The notes: generated from the letters alone by a model not told the origin. A stretch of DNA of 64,000 bases from Pseudoalteromonas gelatinilytica (GCF_001641615.1 NZ_LRRU01000018.1:124001-188000); one strand, 5' to 3'. Counted from the first letter of the stretch, positions 1 through 9,616 are shown. Translations and numbers: made by a program.

Positions 1-212
1 TTTTACAAGCCATTGATGAGCATCAAATCGATCCATCTCAAAGCATTATGGTTGGTGATAAGCTTGGCGACCTTATTGCCGCTGAAAGAGCCAACATCGC
101 GACCCGCGTTTTAGTTCGCTCAGGGCAAAGTTATGCCGAGTCAACAGAACAACACGCCGATGTAGTTTGTGAGTCTTTAGCTGAGTTACCAGCTTTAATT
201 TTACAGTCTTAG
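1..212 (+). CDS. gmhB: D-glycero-beta-D-manno-heptose 1,7-bisphosphate 7-phosphatase, 3' end only
   Basis: The gene is cut by the window start; 69 C-terminal codons are readable from position 3 to the TAG ending at 212. GmhB removes the 7-phosphate of heptose bisphosphate on the way to ADP-heptose for the LPS inner core, in the cytoplasm. The visible part carries the HAD-superfamily motif 4 region (MVGDKLGDLIAAERANI), followed by a VLVRSG segment and a short tail. These line up well with the last 70 or so residues of E. coli GmhB as I remember it. The N-terminal nucleophile Asp motif lies outside the window, so activity cannot be judged. Other HAD phosphatases share this motif, but the spacing and tail fit GmhB best. 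Confidence 0.85.
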   Translation, partial: LQAIDEHQIDPSQSIMVGDKLGDLIAAERANIATRVLVRSGQSYAESTEQHADVVCESLAELPALILQS

Positions 213-361
213 CAGGTAAGACCAGTTTTATTTCGCAACCCTTACGGTCTGCGACGAACTGCAAACAGTGCAATTGTTCGGCTAAGCTTTTACAATAGGC
301 GCAAAATTTAAAGTCACGCTAATCATTTCTGGTTAGATACAAGAATATGTGGAGATTACAG

Positions 362-1558
362 ATGAGAGCATCTGCGTTTTTTAATCAATTGCAGCAGCAA
401 ATTGATGAAGTGAAAGCTGAAGGCTTATACAAAAGCGAGCGTATTATCACGTCACAGCAACAAGCTCAAATTGAAGTTGCCTCTGGTGATAAGGTTATCA
501 ACTTTTGTGCTAATAACTACCTTGGCTTAGCAAATAGCCCAGAGTTAATTAAAGCTGCTCAACAAGGCCTTGACGATCACGGTTTTGGTGTTGCCTCTGT
601 ACGCTTTATTTGCGGTACTCAAGATATTCATAAAACTTTAGAACAAAAGATCTCTGAGTTCTTAGAAACAGAAGACACTATTCTTTACTCATCATGTTTT
701 GATGCCAACGCAGGTTTATTTGAAACAATCTTAGGCCCAGATGATGCAATCATCTCTGACGCGCTAAACCACGCTTCGATCATTGATGGTGTGCGTCTTT
801 GTAAAGCAAAGCGTTTCCGCTATGCAAATAACGACATGAGCGACCTTGAAAAGCAACTTATTGCTGCTGATGAAGCGGGCGCGAAAACTAAGCTAATCGC
901 TACTGACGGCGTTTTCTCAATGGACGGCGTAATTTGTAATCTTGAAGCGGTTTGTGATCTAGCTGATAAATATGATGCATTAGTGATGGTTGATGACTCT
1001 CACGCTGTTGGTTTTGTTGGTGAAAATGGTAAAGGTACGCCAGAGTACTGCGGTGTACTAGACCGTGTTGATATCATCACAGGTACCCTTGGTAAAGCAC
1101 TTGGTGGCGCATCAGGCGGTTACACATCAGGTAAAAAAGAAATTGTTGAGTGGTTACGTCAGCGCTCTCGTCCTTACCTTTTCTCAAACTCACTTGCACC
1201 ATCAATTGTTACTGCATCAATTAAAGTACTTGAGATGCTAAGCAATGGCGGCGAGTTACGCGCTAAACTTTGGGATAACGCAAAGTATTTCCGTGAACAA
1301 ATGGAAGCTGCAGGATTTACCTGTGCAGGTAAAGACCACGCTATTATCCCTGTCATGTTAGGCGATGCTAAAATTGCCTCAGCCATGGCTGACAAATTAC
1401 TTGCTGAAGGTATTTACGTAACAGGTTTCTCATTCCCTGTAGTACCTAAAGGCCAAGCACGTATCCGTACGCAAATTTCTGCGGCGCATACAAAAGAGCA
1501 ATTAGATACCGCTATTGCTGCCTTTACCCGTATTGGTAAAGAAATGGGTGTTATCTAA
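362..1558 (+). CDS. kbl: 2-amino-3-ketobutyrate coenzyme A ligase (glycine C-acetyltransferase)
   Basis: Kbl is a PLP enzyme that cleaves 2-amino-3-ketobutyrate with CoA to glycine and acetyl-CoA, the second step of threonine catabolism after Tdh. The ATG at 362 is chosen over the in-frame ATG at 347. It gives 398 residues, the same as E. coli Kbl, begins [10 protein letters not shown] like the family, and has a GGAG seven bases upstream. Visible marks are [20 protein letters not shown], the VDDSHAVGF segment and the PLP-binding lysine (about K245) in GTLGKALGG. tdh follows 55 bp downstream, behind a hairpin that looks like a terminator, so the two may be only partly cotranscribed. The sequence is intact and very close to the family. 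Confidence 0.97.
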   Translation: MRASAFFNQLQQQIDEVKAEGLYKSERIITSQQQAQIEVASGDKVINFCANNYLGLANSPELIKAAQQGLDDHGFGVASVRFICGTQDIHKTLEQKISEFLETEDTILYSSCFDANAGLFETILGPDDAIISDALNHASIIDGVRLCKAKRFRYANNDMSDLEKQLIAADEAGAKTKLIATDGVFSMDGVICNLEAVCDLADKYDALVMVDDSHAVGFVGENGKGTPEYCGVLDRVDIITGTLGKALGGASGGYTSGKKEIVEWLRQRSRPYLFSNSLAPSIVTASIKVLEMLSNGGELRAKLWDNAKYFREQMEAAGFTCAGKDHAIIPVMLGDAKIASAMADKLLAEGIYVTGFSFPVVPKGQARIRTQISAAHTKEQLDTAIAAFTRIGKEMGVI

Positions 1559-1570
1559 TTTTATTCCCTA

Positions 1571-1595
1571 AACCGAAGCTTTTGCTTCGGTTTTG
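1571..1595 (+). terminator. Rho-independent terminator after kbl
   Basis: Perfect 9-bp inverted repeat (AACCGAAGC / GCTTCGGTT) with a TTTT loop, followed by a short T-rich tract. It sits 13 bp after the kbl stop and 18 bp before tdh, so it may attenuate rather than fully separate the two genes. Confidence 0.7.
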
Positions 1596-1613
1596 TTTAA
1601 TTGAGTGTAAATC

Positions 1614-2639
1614 ATGAAAGCATTATCTAAATTAAAAGCAGAACCAGGGATCTGGATGACTGATGCGCCAAAGCCTGAAGTTGGCCATAACGATCTGCTT
1701 ATTAAAATCCGCAAAACAGCAATTTGTGGTACAGATGTCCATATTTATAAATGGGATGAGTGGGCACAAAATACAATTCCTACGCCAATGGTTGTTGGCC
1801 ACGAATATGTAGGTGAAGTGGTTGATATGGGTCAGGAAGTACGTGGTTTCCAAGTGGGTGACCGTGTTTCTGGCGAAGGCCATATTACCTGTGGTCACTG
1901 TCGTAACTGTCGCGCTGGTCGTGTGCATTTATGTCGTAATACAACAGGTGTTGGTGTAAACCGTGAAGGTGCATTTGCTGAATACCTTGTGATCCCAGCT
2001 TTCAACGCATTTAAAATTCCAGATAACATTCCTGATGAACTAGCATCAATCTTTGACCCATTCGGTAATGCAGTACACACAGCATTGTCGTTTGACTTAG
2101 TCGGTGAAGATGTATTAATCACTGGTGCTGGCCCAATTGGTATTATGGCAGCCGCTGTTGCTAAACACGTGGGTGCACGTCATGTGGTTATCACAGACGT
2201 GAACGAATACCGCCTAGATTTAGCGCGTAAAATGGGGGCGACTCGTGCCGTCAACGTAGCGAATGAAAAGCTTGAAGATGTTATGAAAGAGCTTGGCATG
2301 ACAGAAGGCTTTGATATCGGTCTTGAAATGTCAGGTGTGCCGGTTGCATTCAACAGCATGTTAAACAACATGAATCACGGCGGCAAAGTCGCTATGTTGG
2401 GTATCCCACCTTCTGATATGGCGGTTGATTGGAACCAAGTTATATTTAAAGGCTTAATCATTAAAGGGATTTACGGCCGTGAAATGTTTGAAACCTGGTA
2501 CAAGATGGCGAGTCTAATTCAATCAGGCCTTGATCTGAACCCAATTATTACTCACCAGTTCTCTGTGGATGACTTCCAAGCAGGCTTTGATACAATGATT
2601 TCAGGCCAATCAGGTAAAGTAATCCTTAACTGGGATTAA
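1614..2639 (+). CDS. tdh: L-threonine 3-dehydrogenase
   Basis: Tdh oxidises L-threonine to 2-amino-3-ketobutyrate with NAD+, feeding Kbl next door. It is a zinc-dependent medium-chain dehydrogenase of 341 residues, exactly the E. coli length. The catalytic zinc ligands C38, H63 and E64 (GHEYVG) are present, as are the four structural zinc cysteines C93, C96, C99 and C107 ([17 protein letters not shown]). The NAD-binding Rossmann glycines are at 171-176 (GAGPIG). The order kbl-tdh on one strand is the standard threonine-degradation arrangement. Nothing is unusual in the coding sequence. Confidence 0.98.
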   Translation: MKALSKLKAEPGIWMTDAPKPEVGHNDLLIKIRKTAICGTDVHIYKWDEWAQNTIPTPMVVGHEYVGEVVDMGQEVRGFQVGDRVSGEGHITCGHCRNCRAGRVHLCRNTTGVGVNREGAFAEYLVIPAFNAFKIPDNIPDELASIFDPFGNAVHTALSFDLVGEDVLITGAGPIGIMAAAVAKHVGARHVVITDVNEYRLDLARKMGATRAVNVANEKLEDVMKELGMTEGFDIGLEMSGVPVAFNSMLNNMNHGGKVAMLGIPPSDMAVDWNQVIFKGLIIKGIYGREMFETWYKMASLIQSGLDLNPIITHQFSVDDFQAGFDTMISGQSGKVILNWD

Positions 2640-2657
2640 TACTGAGTTATTTGATAG

Positions 2658-2679
2658 GGCGGCTTTGGCCGCCTTTTTA
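2658..2679 (+). terminator. Rho-independent terminator after tdh
   Basis: GC-rich stem GGCGGC / GCCGCC with a short loop, followed by TTTTT, 18 bp after the tdh stop codon and 15 bp before glpE. Confidence 0.8.
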
Positions 2680-2693
2680 GTTTAGAGAGTACT

Positions 2694-3011
2694 ATGTCGT
2701 ATAAACATATTTCAGTGAGCGAGACGTTTGCGCTGTTAGACAAAGAAGAGGTTGTGATTGCCGATATTCGCGATCCTAACTCATTTCAAACGGGGCATAT
2801 CCCAGGCGCTGAGCATTTATCAAATGCCAACATCAGCGAATTTATGATGCATAAAGAGTTTGATCAGCCAATCATCATCGTTTGTTATCATGGTGTGAGC
2901 TCTCAAGGTGCTGCTAGCTATTTAGTTGAGCAGGGTTTTGAAGACGTGTACAGCATGGATGGTGGCTTTAGTGCTTGGCAGATGCAACTTCCGGAGCATA
3001 TTGAACGATGA
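2694..3011 (+). CDS. glpE: Thiosulfate sulfurtransferase GlpE (single-domain rhodanese)
   Basis: GlpE transfers sulfane sulfur from thiosulfate to cyanide or small thiols in the cytoplasm. The protein has 105 residues (E. coli 108) and is one rhodanese domain: ADIRDP near residue 24, and the active-site loop CYHGVSSQ with the persulfide cysteine at C64. The stop overlaps the glpG start as ATGA, so translation is coupled, matching the glpEG pair found in enterobacteria. There the pair belongs to a glycerol-phosphate operon with glpR; no glpR follows here. The physiological role remains unclear even in E. coli. Confidence 0.93.
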   Translation: MSYKHISVSETFALLDKEEVVIADIRDPNSFQTGHIPGAEHLSNANISEFMMHKEFDQPIIIVCYHGVSSQGAASYLVEQGFEDVYSMDGGFSAWQMQLPEHIER

Positions 3012-3823
3012 TTGAGTTGGGTAGCATAAATAATCCTCGCGCCGCACAAGGCTTTATAGATTTCATCAAAAGTAAGGGCTTACATGGTGAGTTACGCTCT
3101 CAAGATGGGCAAACTGTGATTATTTGTGTTGCACCAGAGCACTTTCATCAAGCTCAACCACTTTGGCAGGAGTTTGCTGCTAACCCTCATGACGAAAAAT
3201 ACCAACAAGCTTCATGGCAGGTAGGCAGTACACAATCGCCTTTGTCATATCAGGGCCAGTCCCTTAATTTAAAAGCTCGTTTTAAAGCATTAAGCTGGCT
3301 AAACCGTACGGTTACTTTAGTCTCGATAGCTATATTTGTTGCTTTCTTGCTAGGTGGTTTTGAAACTATTTACAGTATGTTGCAGTTTAATCCGGCACAG
3401 CCACTAACTTGGTTTACACCTGCCATTGTGCACTTTAGCGCTATTCATCTTATTTTTAATCTGATCTGGTGGATGACACTGGGTAACGATATAGAAAAAC
3501 GCAGCGGTAAATTAACCTTAGTGGGTTTATTTTTAGTGACGGCATTTATTAGCAATTGGGCACAGTTTTTACTTGTCGGGCCTAACTTTGGTGGTTTAAG
3601 CGGCGTTGTGTATGGCTTACTTGGTTTTTGTTGGATCTACAGTGCAATGAGACCTTCAGAGCCGCCATTGGTGAGTAATAGCATCGTTGGTTTTATGCTG
3701 GTTTGGCTTATTCTGGGCTTTGTAGATATGTTGCCGGTGAGTATGGCAAACTGGGCACATTTAGCGGGGTTATTGGCTGGTATGGCTTATGCTGTGTCAG
3801 ACAAGCTGCTTTCACGCAAATAA
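3008..3823 (+). CDS. glpG: Rhomboid intramembrane serine protease GlpG
   Basis: GlpG cleaves transmembrane substrates within the inner membrane. The 271-residue protein has an N-terminal soluble domain of about 90 residues and then six hydrophobic segments. The catalytic dyad is S198 (GGLSGVVYG) and H251 (ANWAHLAGL), and the oxyanion residues H147 and N151 (HLIFNLIWW) are present, three residues offset from E. coli S201/H254/H150/N154. Its ATG overlaps the glpE stop. The family is well conserved and the call is secure; natural substrates cannot be inferred from the sequence. Confidence 0.96.
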   Translation: MIELGSINNPRAAQGFIDFIKSKGLHGELRSQDGQTVIICVAPEHFHQAQPLWQEFAANPHDEKYQQASWQVGSTQSPLSYQGQSLNLKARFKALSWLNRTVTLVSIAIFVAFLLGGFETIYSMLQFNPAQPLTWFTPAIVHFSAIHLIFNLIWWMTLGNDIEKRSGKLTLVGLFLVTAFISNWAQFLLVGPNFGGLSGVVYGLLGFCWIYSAMRPSEPPLVSNSIVGFMLVWLILGFVDMLPVSMANWAHLAGLLAGMAYAVSDKLLSRK

Positions 3824-3834
3824 TCGCGTAAATA

Positions 3835-3860
3835 AAAATGGCGGCTTATGCCGCCATTTT
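3835..3860. terminator. Bidirectional terminator between glpG and the FliL-like gene
   Basis: Inverted repeat AAAATGGCGG / CCGCCATTTT with a CTTATG loop. A-tract on one side and T-tract on the other let it serve both convergent genes. Confidence 0.85.
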
Positions 3861-3864
3861 ACAA

Positions 3865-4272
3865 TTAATGATATAAATACTTAGTAAATAACACCTCTCT
3901 GACAATCTCTTGTCCTGTTTCTTGTTTTAGTAGTGCTTTTAACTTTTCGGTGCAGCGTTTTCTGATTTCTTCGCGGCCGGTCAGTGATTTAATGTTTTCT
4001 TCAGGCTCTTTTGAGAGTATTTCAACAATCGCATCACGCAATAGTGGAGTGTGGTGTTCTACCACAGCAATATCAGCCATATCATTGAGCATGAGATCCA
4101 CCGTAATACGAACATAGCCAAGCTTTTTATTACCTTGACCTATATAGTTAGTGATGATGTCAGGCTCAAAACCAAAGTAGCCAACATTTGATTCAGCGCG
4201 TACAGACCAACTTGTTGTAGCGCCAACAAGCAGCATGCTTATCAAGTAAATTGATAACAATGATTTTTTCAT
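3865..4272 (-). CDS. FliL-family secreted/periplasmic protein
   Basis: A 135-residue protein with a hydrophobic N-terminus ending near SVRAES, likely a signal peptide (or an uncleaved anchor), then a domain with the FliL pattern. That pattern includes a G-Y-V-R-I-T-V-D-L strand, a stretch on terminal helices (PLLRDAIVEILSK), a helix rich in K/E, and the C-terminal strand REVLFTKYLYH that resembles the FliL ending. FliL proteins associate with the flagellar stator at the basal body. This copy is isolated from any flagellar operon, and paralogues of this kind occur in other marine gammaproteobacteria. Involvement in motility is inference only. Confidence 0.72.
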   Translation of the reverse strand: MKKSLLSIYLISMLLVGATTSWSVRAESNVGYFGFEPDIITNYIGQGNKKLGYVRITVDLMLNDMADIAVVEHHTPLLRDAIVEILSKEPEENIKSLTGREEIRKRCTEKLKALLKQETGQEIVREVLFTKYLYH

Positions 4273-4437
4273 AGTTAAGAATATTCCACCCTTTCAATGA
4301 TTTTTAGTCTATACCCAAATTCACTTAAGATACAGGCTGTTCTGCGTTTTTTAACCCTGCTTGAGATTAAATCATGACTTTTTCGAAACGTGCAGCAGTG
4401 ATATCATTTGCACGGTTTTTAAAAATAATGAGTCGTT

Positions 4438-4983
4438 GTGATCACATTCCCAGTTTCATTAGCTGCAAATTGGCAGCCTGCTTCAGCATTTCCTGCTTTA
4501 ACGCAGCAACAACAAGGTTGGCTGCTTGAAGCCGGGTCATTAACGGCCAAGCTTAAAAGTCACTGTCAGGCTTTTTCAGTTGAAGTTTTAAACGAAGCCC
4601 CTTTTGACTTAACCGAAGAACAACAGGCATTACTCAATACATCGCTAAGTCAGGCTTTAAACCGCGAAGTGTTACTTCTATGTGACGGCAAACCAATGGT
4701 TTATGCACAAAGTTGGTTGCCGGCAGATGATACATTAAAAAAGCAGCAGTTACTAAATATGGGAACAAGGCCGCTGGGTGATGTTATTTTTCAAGACCCA
4801 AACTTATCTCGCACAGAAATCGAGGTTGCTGAGTTTTCGCAGCAACACGCCATTCAGGCATTAACAGCTGAGCTAGGCTTACCATCTAATTCATTGTGGG
4901 GAAGACGCAGTGTATTTAGTTTATCTAATGCGCATTTTTTAGTAGCAGAAGTTTTCTTACCCGGAGCTTATATATACCTATGA
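4438..4983 (+). CDS. ubiC: Chorismate--pyruvate lyase
   Basis: UbiC converts chorismate to 4-hydroxybenzoate and pyruvate, the first committed step of ubiquinone synthesis in the cytoplasm. The start is a GTG, giving 181 residues. Conserved residues that bind product in E. coli have clear counterparts: R77 (NREV), L113 (RPLG) and the catalytic-site glutamate E171 (VAEVFLP). The stop overlaps the ubiA start as ATGA, so the two are translationally coupled, the usual ubiCA arrangement. No strong Shine-Dalgarno is evident before the GTG. Function is well supported by sequence and context together. Confidence 0.93.
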   Translation: MITFPVSLAANWQPASAFPALTQQQQGWLLEAGSLTAKLKSHCQAFSVEVLNEAPFDLTEEQQALLNTSLSQALNREVLLLCDGKPMVYAQSWLPADDTLKKQQLLNMGTRPLGDVIFQDPNLSRTEIEVAEFSQQHAIQALTAELGLPSNSLWGRRSVFSLSNAHFLVAEVFLPGAYIYL

Positions 4984-5858
4984 AGCTAGCTGTATTACAG
5001 GTCGCACATATTCCTTACTATAAGCAATTAATGCGTACCGATAAGCCAATTGGCACTTTATTGTTATTGTGGCCTACTTACTGGGCACTATGGCTGGCTG
5101 AGCTTGGTACCCCTAGCTTATTAAACTTTGTGGTATTTAGTTTGGGCGTCTTTGTGATGCGTAGTGCTGGTTGTGTAATTAATGACTTTGCCGATCGTAA
5201 AATAGATGGCTCAGTTAAACGTACAGCCCAGCGACCGCTAGCCGCAGGGTTAGTTTCAAGTGGTGAAGCTCTAAGCTTATTTGTACTGCTTATTGTGGTG
5301 GCGTTTGGTTTAGTGTTAACGCTCGGGTGGTCAACGATATTACTGTCGTTTGGTGCTTTAGCACTGGCGTTTTGTTATCCATTTATGAAGCGTTATACCC
5401 AATTACCGCAAGTTGTGCTGGGTGCTGCATTTAGTTGGGCTATTCCGATGGCCTATATGGCATCAATTGGTTCTGTACCATTAGAAGCCTGGCTACTATT
5501 TACCGCGAATCTTGTTTGGACTGTGGCTTATGACACCATGTATGCCATGGTTGATAGAGATGACGATTTAAAAATAGGGGTTAAGTCAACGGCAATCTTG
5601 TTTGCAAGCTATGACAGACACATCATCTTTTTACTCAATGCTTTATTTATCGCAATTCTTGCTTACATTGGCATGAGTCATCAACTTGCCTTGCCTTATT
5701 GGCTGGGGTTAGTGGCAGCGGTTGGGTTTTTACTTTATCAACAAATGCTTATTCATAAACGAGAACGAGATCCTTGCTTCAAAGCATTTTTGAATAATCA
5801 CTATGTGGGGTTAGTGATTTTTATTGGTTTAGCAGCATCCTTGCCACTGCCATTTTAA
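4980..5858 (+). CDS. ubiA: 4-hydroxybenzoate octaprenyltransferase
   Basis: UbiA attaches the polyprenyl tail to 4-hydroxybenzoate in the inner membrane, using the product of UbiC. The 292-residue protein has about eight or nine hydrophobic segments. Both Asp-rich prenyl-diphosphate motifs are visible: [10 protein letters not shown] (N68-D76) and [13 protein letters not shown] (D185-D196). Length and start ([10 protein letters not shown]) agree with the family. The gene abuts the convergent oxygenase gene with no intervening base, so there is no room for a classical terminator after it. Confidence 0.96.
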   Translation: MKLAVLQVAHIPYYKQLMRTDKPIGTLLLLWPTYWALWLAELGTPSLLNFVVFSLGVFVMRSAGCVINDFADRKIDGSVKRTAQRPLAAGLVSSGEALSLFVLLIVVAFGLVLTLGWSTILLSFGALALAFCYPFMKRYTQLPQVVLGAAFSWAIPMAYMASIGSVPLEAWLLFTANLVWTVAYDTMYAMVDRDDDLKIGVKSTAILFASYDRHIIFLLNALFIAILAYIGMSHQLALPYWLGLVAAVGFLLYQQMLIHKRERDPCFKAFLNNHYVGLVIFIGLAASLPLPF

Positions 5859-6479
5859 TTATCTAGGTGGGTCGATAATACCGCTGATCGACGCATTTTT
5901 TCTGAACCAGCCCGCAATAGAGTAGCGAACATCATTTGCGGGTAATACTTCATGCATAAATCGTTCGCTTTCAAACATAACCAGCATGCCGGCTTGAGGT
6001 TTTACGACAATCTCAATATCTTTACTTTTCGGCTTGTAAATCACCAACTCACCGCCAGATTCTGGCGTATTTAAGTAACAAACCGTTGTGAAAATGCGAT
6101 TCGAACGACCTTTGAAGGCATCATAGTGCTTTTTATAAAAGTCACCTTGTTGATACTTTGCATAATGGCATTCATAGTCAAACAACCCTAAATAAAAACT
6201 ACGGTTTAACTGTGTTTTTATCGCTTCCATGGTCGCAAGATATGTAATTTGTGCTTGGCTTGAACTATCAAACCAGTAGGTTTTATCTTTACGAACGGTT
6301 TTATCTATTTGTTGGTCGTTCAAACGGCCAATGCCAGCAGTATGGAAATGTGGGTTAATACGATAACAATCAGCCATTAAATCAGCGATTAAGCTTTCAT
6401 CAATCGCGTTTTCAACAACGGCATAGCCAGCACGTTCGATGGCATCTAAATAAGTGTCGGAAATAAGCTGCGCGGTCAT
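5859..6479 (-). CDS. Fe(II)/2-oxoglutarate-dependent oxygenase, prolyl-4-hydroxylase type (EGL-9/PHD-like)
   Basis: The 206-residue protein is a double-stranded beta-helix dioxygenase. The iron triad is H118, D120 (HYDAF) and H176 (FMHEVLP), with R185 (VRYSIAGWF) to bind 2-oxoglutarate. The region from FYKKHYDAF to GWFRK follows the EGL-9/PHD2-like bacterial subgroup. Related Pseudomonas enzymes are reported to hydroxylate a proline of elongation factor Tu; whether this one does so is inference. The gene ends flush against ubiA on the opposite strand and stands alone. Another possible role is peptide or small-molecule hydroxylation. The enzyme class is secure, the substrate is not. Confidence 0.85.
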   Translation of the reverse strand: MTAQLISDTYLDAIERAGYAVVENAIDESLIADLMADCYRINPHFHTAGIGRLNDQQIDKTVRKDKTYWFDSSSQAQITYLATMEAIKTQLNRSFYLGLFDYECHYAKYQQGDFYKKHYDAFKGRSNRIFTTVCYLNTPESGGELVIYKPKSKDIEIVVKPQAGMLVMFESERFMHEVLPANDVRYSIAGWFRKNASISGIIDPPR

Positions 6480-6620
6480 TCATGTGCACAATCAAAAAAA
6501 GGTGCGTAAGTGTATATGAAAAATTGTGCAATGCACGCTTTTTATGCAGTAGATAGTGTGAAAAATAAAGGCGGATTAGCTAGCCTGATTTATTTCAGGC
6601 TAGCGGTAATTAAACGGCGC

Positions 6621-7508
6621 TTAGCCTTGGCTTGCTAATGCTGTTTTTTCAATGAGATCAAGTAAATGACTAACGTGAGAGTTCTCATTGATTTGTTGGT
6701 TTGTTTGGATCACAAGCTGCTCGTGTGCGATGCCTTTATTGGTTTTCAATAATAGTAATTCTGGGTCTGAAGAGACAATATTTGTGTGTTCAATACTGGC
6801 AATGGCGATGTGATTCGACTTTTTAAGGCCATCCATTACTTGTTCAATGCTACCTACTTTGATACTTGATGTTTTATCAAAAGATTCGATTGCATCGTTT
6901 AGCATAGACTGCACTTGTTTTGACTGTGAAAAGCAGCTGTACATTGGGTAGTCTGCAAAATCGCGTTTGCTAATGTCGCTCTTATTTGCAAGCGGGTGGT
7001 TTTTAGCCACGAAAATGATCAGTTGATCAGGTAAATGAATATCACTGCCAATACTGTTCATCGCTTGAGAACATACACTGATATCAATTTCACCTAATTG
7101 TAGTTTACGTACAAGCTCACTTTGCTCTTGTAACTGCATCTCAATTTTAACGTGTGGATACTGCGCTAAAAACTGACCGCAAGATACTGGTACTACCGTG
7201 CTTGCTTTGTTGGTATAGCCAATAACTAGCTTCTCGTTAGCACAGCCATTTAATGACTCGAATAAACGTTTTTTAGTTTCTTCAAGGTTGTCGAGGGTTT
7301 GTTTAGCGTACTCTAGGAAAAGTTCACCTTCTTTGGTTAACTTTACAGAGCGAGTAGAGCGGGTAACGAGTTCATAGCCAATTTCATCTTCAAGCGTTTG
7401 GATGCTGCGAGTTAACGCTGAAGTGCTAATTTGGGTTTTTTCTGCAGCTTGGCGGAAATGCCTCAGCACGCCTAGTGCTACAAATTGTTCAAGTTGTTCA
7501 AATCTCAC
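6621..7508 (-). CDS. LysR-family transcriptional regulator
   Basis: A 295-residue regulator with the typical winged helix-turn-helix in residues 1-60 (FRQAAEKTQISTSALTRSIQ, then LEDEIGYELVTRSTRSVKLT) and a periplasmic-binding-protein-like effector domain from about residue 90. Effector and targets are unknown. Its upstream neighbour on the same strand is the HD-GYP gene and its downstream neighbour the oxygenase, with about 120-140 bp between each, so no clear divergent target is visible. The family usually regulates itself and a nearby gene; the oxygenase is a candidate target only by proximity. Confidence 0.92.
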   Translation of the reverse strand: MRFEQLEQFVALGVLRHFRQAAEKTQISTSALTRSIQTLEDEIGYELVTRSTRSVKLTKEGELFLEYAKQTLDNLEETKKRLFESLNGCANEKLVIGYTNKASTVVPVSCGQFLAQYPHVKIEMQLQEQSELVRKLQLGEIDISVCSQAMNSIGSDIHLPDQLIIFVAKNHPLANKSDISKRDFADYPMYSCFSQSKQVQSMLNDAIESFDKTSSIKVGSIEQVMDGLKKSNHIAIASIEHTNIVSSDPELLLLKTNKGIAHEQLVIQTNQQINENSHVSHLLDLIEKTALASQG

Positions 7509-7630
7509 TTTAATAGTCCCTTGTTATAAGTAAGCCCTTTACGTCCAGGCGGTATTATTATACTTCACGGTGGGCATAGTAAATTATTGTACCCTTTTTG
7601 GGAAGTGTTTGTTTTACAGAAAAGTTACAA

Positions 7631-9157
7631 TTAATCAGGGTAACGGTCTTTAATCTCTAAGAAAAGTGGTAAATTTTCAAGTAGTAAGTCGACTAGAATT
7701 GGATCAAAATGTTTCGCGCGCTGGTCTTTTATTAATAATAGTGCCTCATCTAATGGCCACGCTTTCTTATAACAACGGTCGCTACAAAGCGCATCAAACA
7801 CATCAGCAAGGGCGGTAATGCGGCCAACAATATTAATATCGTCACCAATTAAACCTTGTGGATAGCCTGAACCGTCCCACTTTTCATGGTGTTGATAAGA
7901 AATTAAAGCGCCGCATGTCAATATCTCGTTACTTGAATTTTTTAATATTTCGTAACCAATTTCGGCATGGGTTTTCATTATTTCCCATTCATCATCAGTC
8001 AGTTTGCCCGGTTTATTCAATATGCTGTCGGGAATGCTAATCTTACCAATGTCATGCAGTGGTGAAGCAAGCTTAATGATTTCACATTGAAATGGGTTAA
8101 GCTCTGAAAGCTGTGCCAGTAACTCGCTGTATAATGCAACACGCTTAACATGAGAGCCTGTTTCTTTAGAGCGCTTTTCAACCGCCTCACCAAGAATATA
8201 AGACAACTCTTTTTGCGACTCTTTCACCATTTCTCTGAGCTTTAAGTTGTCGTAGGCGAGTGCAATATTGTTGGCATAAAACTCTAACAGCTGATGCTCT
8301 GTTGGCTGTAACTTACTGCCTTTGTGAACATAGAGCATGGTTTCAAGACCCGCTTTGGTAGGGAAGTAACCAATATAATCATTACTTGTTTTCAGTGATG
8401 ATTTTCGCTCGTGGGCATCTATAAATAAGTTTTTTACTTCGTCAGGAATGGTGTTTTGCTTTGGTGTAGGACCCACGCCAGAGGCGGCAAGCAATTGAAA
8501 ATCTTTTGCTGGTGACGATTGTAGATTAACGGCCGCAGCACAATAAATTTGCGTGTCATTAATCCCCATCACATTAGTCACATGACTTAAAATTGTTGAA
8601 GCAAATTCATGAACACTGTCACATTTTAAAAAGTTAGCAGATGCATTAATGATCTGTTCAAGGCCATGTTTGTGGCGGTCAATAATTTGAATATCGCGGT
8701 GTGCTCTTAACGCCGAGTAGAGCAGGGTTTTAATTTTAATCGCGGTGAGCTCAGTTTTGTTTTTATAATCATTGATGTCGTAATCGCGGATAATCGCTTC
8801 TTCAGGGGCTTCACCTGGCTGACCTGTGCGTAGTATTAAGCGAATATCGTGGTTTTCTATTTCATCGCGAATGTATTGAATAAGCTCTAGACCAGCATGG
8901 TTGGTTTCCATGACTACATCAACAAGAGCGACAGAAAATGGAATGTCTTTTTTTAGAAACTCTTTTGCTTCGGCAGCAGAATAGGCGTCATAAAAGCGCA
9001 GACTTTTATTTTCAAAAGTAAACCCAGCTAATACTAGTTTCGTAACTTGGTGAATATCTTCTTCATCATCAACAACAAGAATATGCCAGTATTCAGGTTC
9101 TTCAGTTTGTACATTATTTTCTTCTAACTGTTCTTCAGAAAATAAGAAATCATCCAC
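7631..9157 (-). CDS. Response regulator with REC, DUF3369 and HD-GYP domains (putative c-di-GMP phosphodiesterase)
   Basis: The 508-residue protein begins with a receiver domain (about 25-150) with acidic pocket D30/D31 and phosphoacceptor D80 (ALVDVV). A DUF3369 region of GAF-like character (about 160-300) and an HD-GYP domain (about 320-505) follow. HD-GYP metal and signature residues are intact: H336, H368-D369 (LHDIGKISIP), H397, H423-H424 and the GYP loop (KWDGSGYPQG). It should hydrolyse c-di-GMP when phosphorylated by a partner histidine kinase, but no kinase is nearby. The architecture is common in marine gammaproteobacteria. Activity is predicted from intact motifs and is not shown. 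Confidence 0.93.
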   Translation of the reverse strand: MDDFLFSEEQLEENNVQTEEPEYWHILVVDDEEDIHQVTKLVLAGFTFENKSLRFYDAYSAAEAKEFLKKDIPFSVALVDVVMETNHAGLELIQYIRDEIENHDIRLILRTGQPGEAPEEAIIRDYDINDYKNKTELTAIKIKTLLYSALRAHRDIQIIDRHKHGLEQIINASANFLKCDSVHEFASTILSHVTNVMGINDTQIYCAAAVNLQSSPAKDFQLLAASGVGPTPKQNTIPDEVKNLFIDAHERKSSLKTSNDYIGYFPTKAGLETMLYVHKGSKLQPTEHQLLEFYANNIALAYDNLKLREMVKESQKELSYILGEAVEKRSKETGSHVKRVALYSELLAQLSELNPFQCEIIKLASPLHDIGKISIPDSILNKPGKLTDDEWEIMKTHAEIGYEILKNSSNEILTCGALISYQHHEKWDGSGYPQGLIGDDINIVGRITALADVFDALCSDRCYKKAWPLDEALLLIKDQRAKHFDPILVDLLLENLPLFLEIKDRYPD

Positions 9158-9208
9158 AAAAACACCACTTATTGTTGTATCTCATACAATAAGTATAGAG
9201 GCAGAAAT

Positions 9209-9616
9209 TTACTCTGCCTTATCTGAAACTGGTTTTTTTTCGATATTCTTCAATTCGATTTCAATAGCATCACATGAAATGTGAATCTCATACAAAGAGG
9301 TGAGAAGCGACAAGGCTAAGCACGCGAGGCTGATACCAAATAAAATGATACCTGTGGTATTAAATTCGATGAATAATGCAAACATTGATAAGGTACACAT
9401 TAAAAAAGAGGCAACACCATAAACCTGCATTACGCGAATTAATTTAATGCGTTTTCTTAAATTGGTAATTTGCGCAACAACCAATGGGCGGATACTTTCT
9501 CCTTCACGTGCATTGAGTTCTCGAATAAGCTGAGCAAGCACTAAAAAGCGATTAGTGTAAGCAAGTAACAGTAAAGAGATCGCAGGGAATAACAATCCCG
9601 GTGTTGTTAAAGTCAT
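9209..9616 (-). CDS. DUF2721 family membrane protein
   Basis: A 135-residue protein with an N-terminal hydrophobic segment (PGLLFPAISLLLLAYTNRFL), a charged middle with an arginine/lysine-rich stretch near residues 45-60, and two further hydrophobic helices (about 62-110). The layout, including the ANRF-like TNRFLVL motif after the first helix, matches DUF2721 proteins as I recall them. No function is known for the family. It lies 51 bp upstream of the HD-GYP response regulator on the same strand and may be cotranscribed with it. Confidence 0.7.
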   Translation of the reverse strand: MTLTTPGLLFPAISLLLLAYTNRFLVLAQLIRELNAREGESIRPLVVAQITNLRKRIKLIRVMQVYGVASFLMCTLSMFALFIEFNTTGIILFGISLACLALSLLTSLYEIHISCDAIEIELKNIEKKPVSDKAE

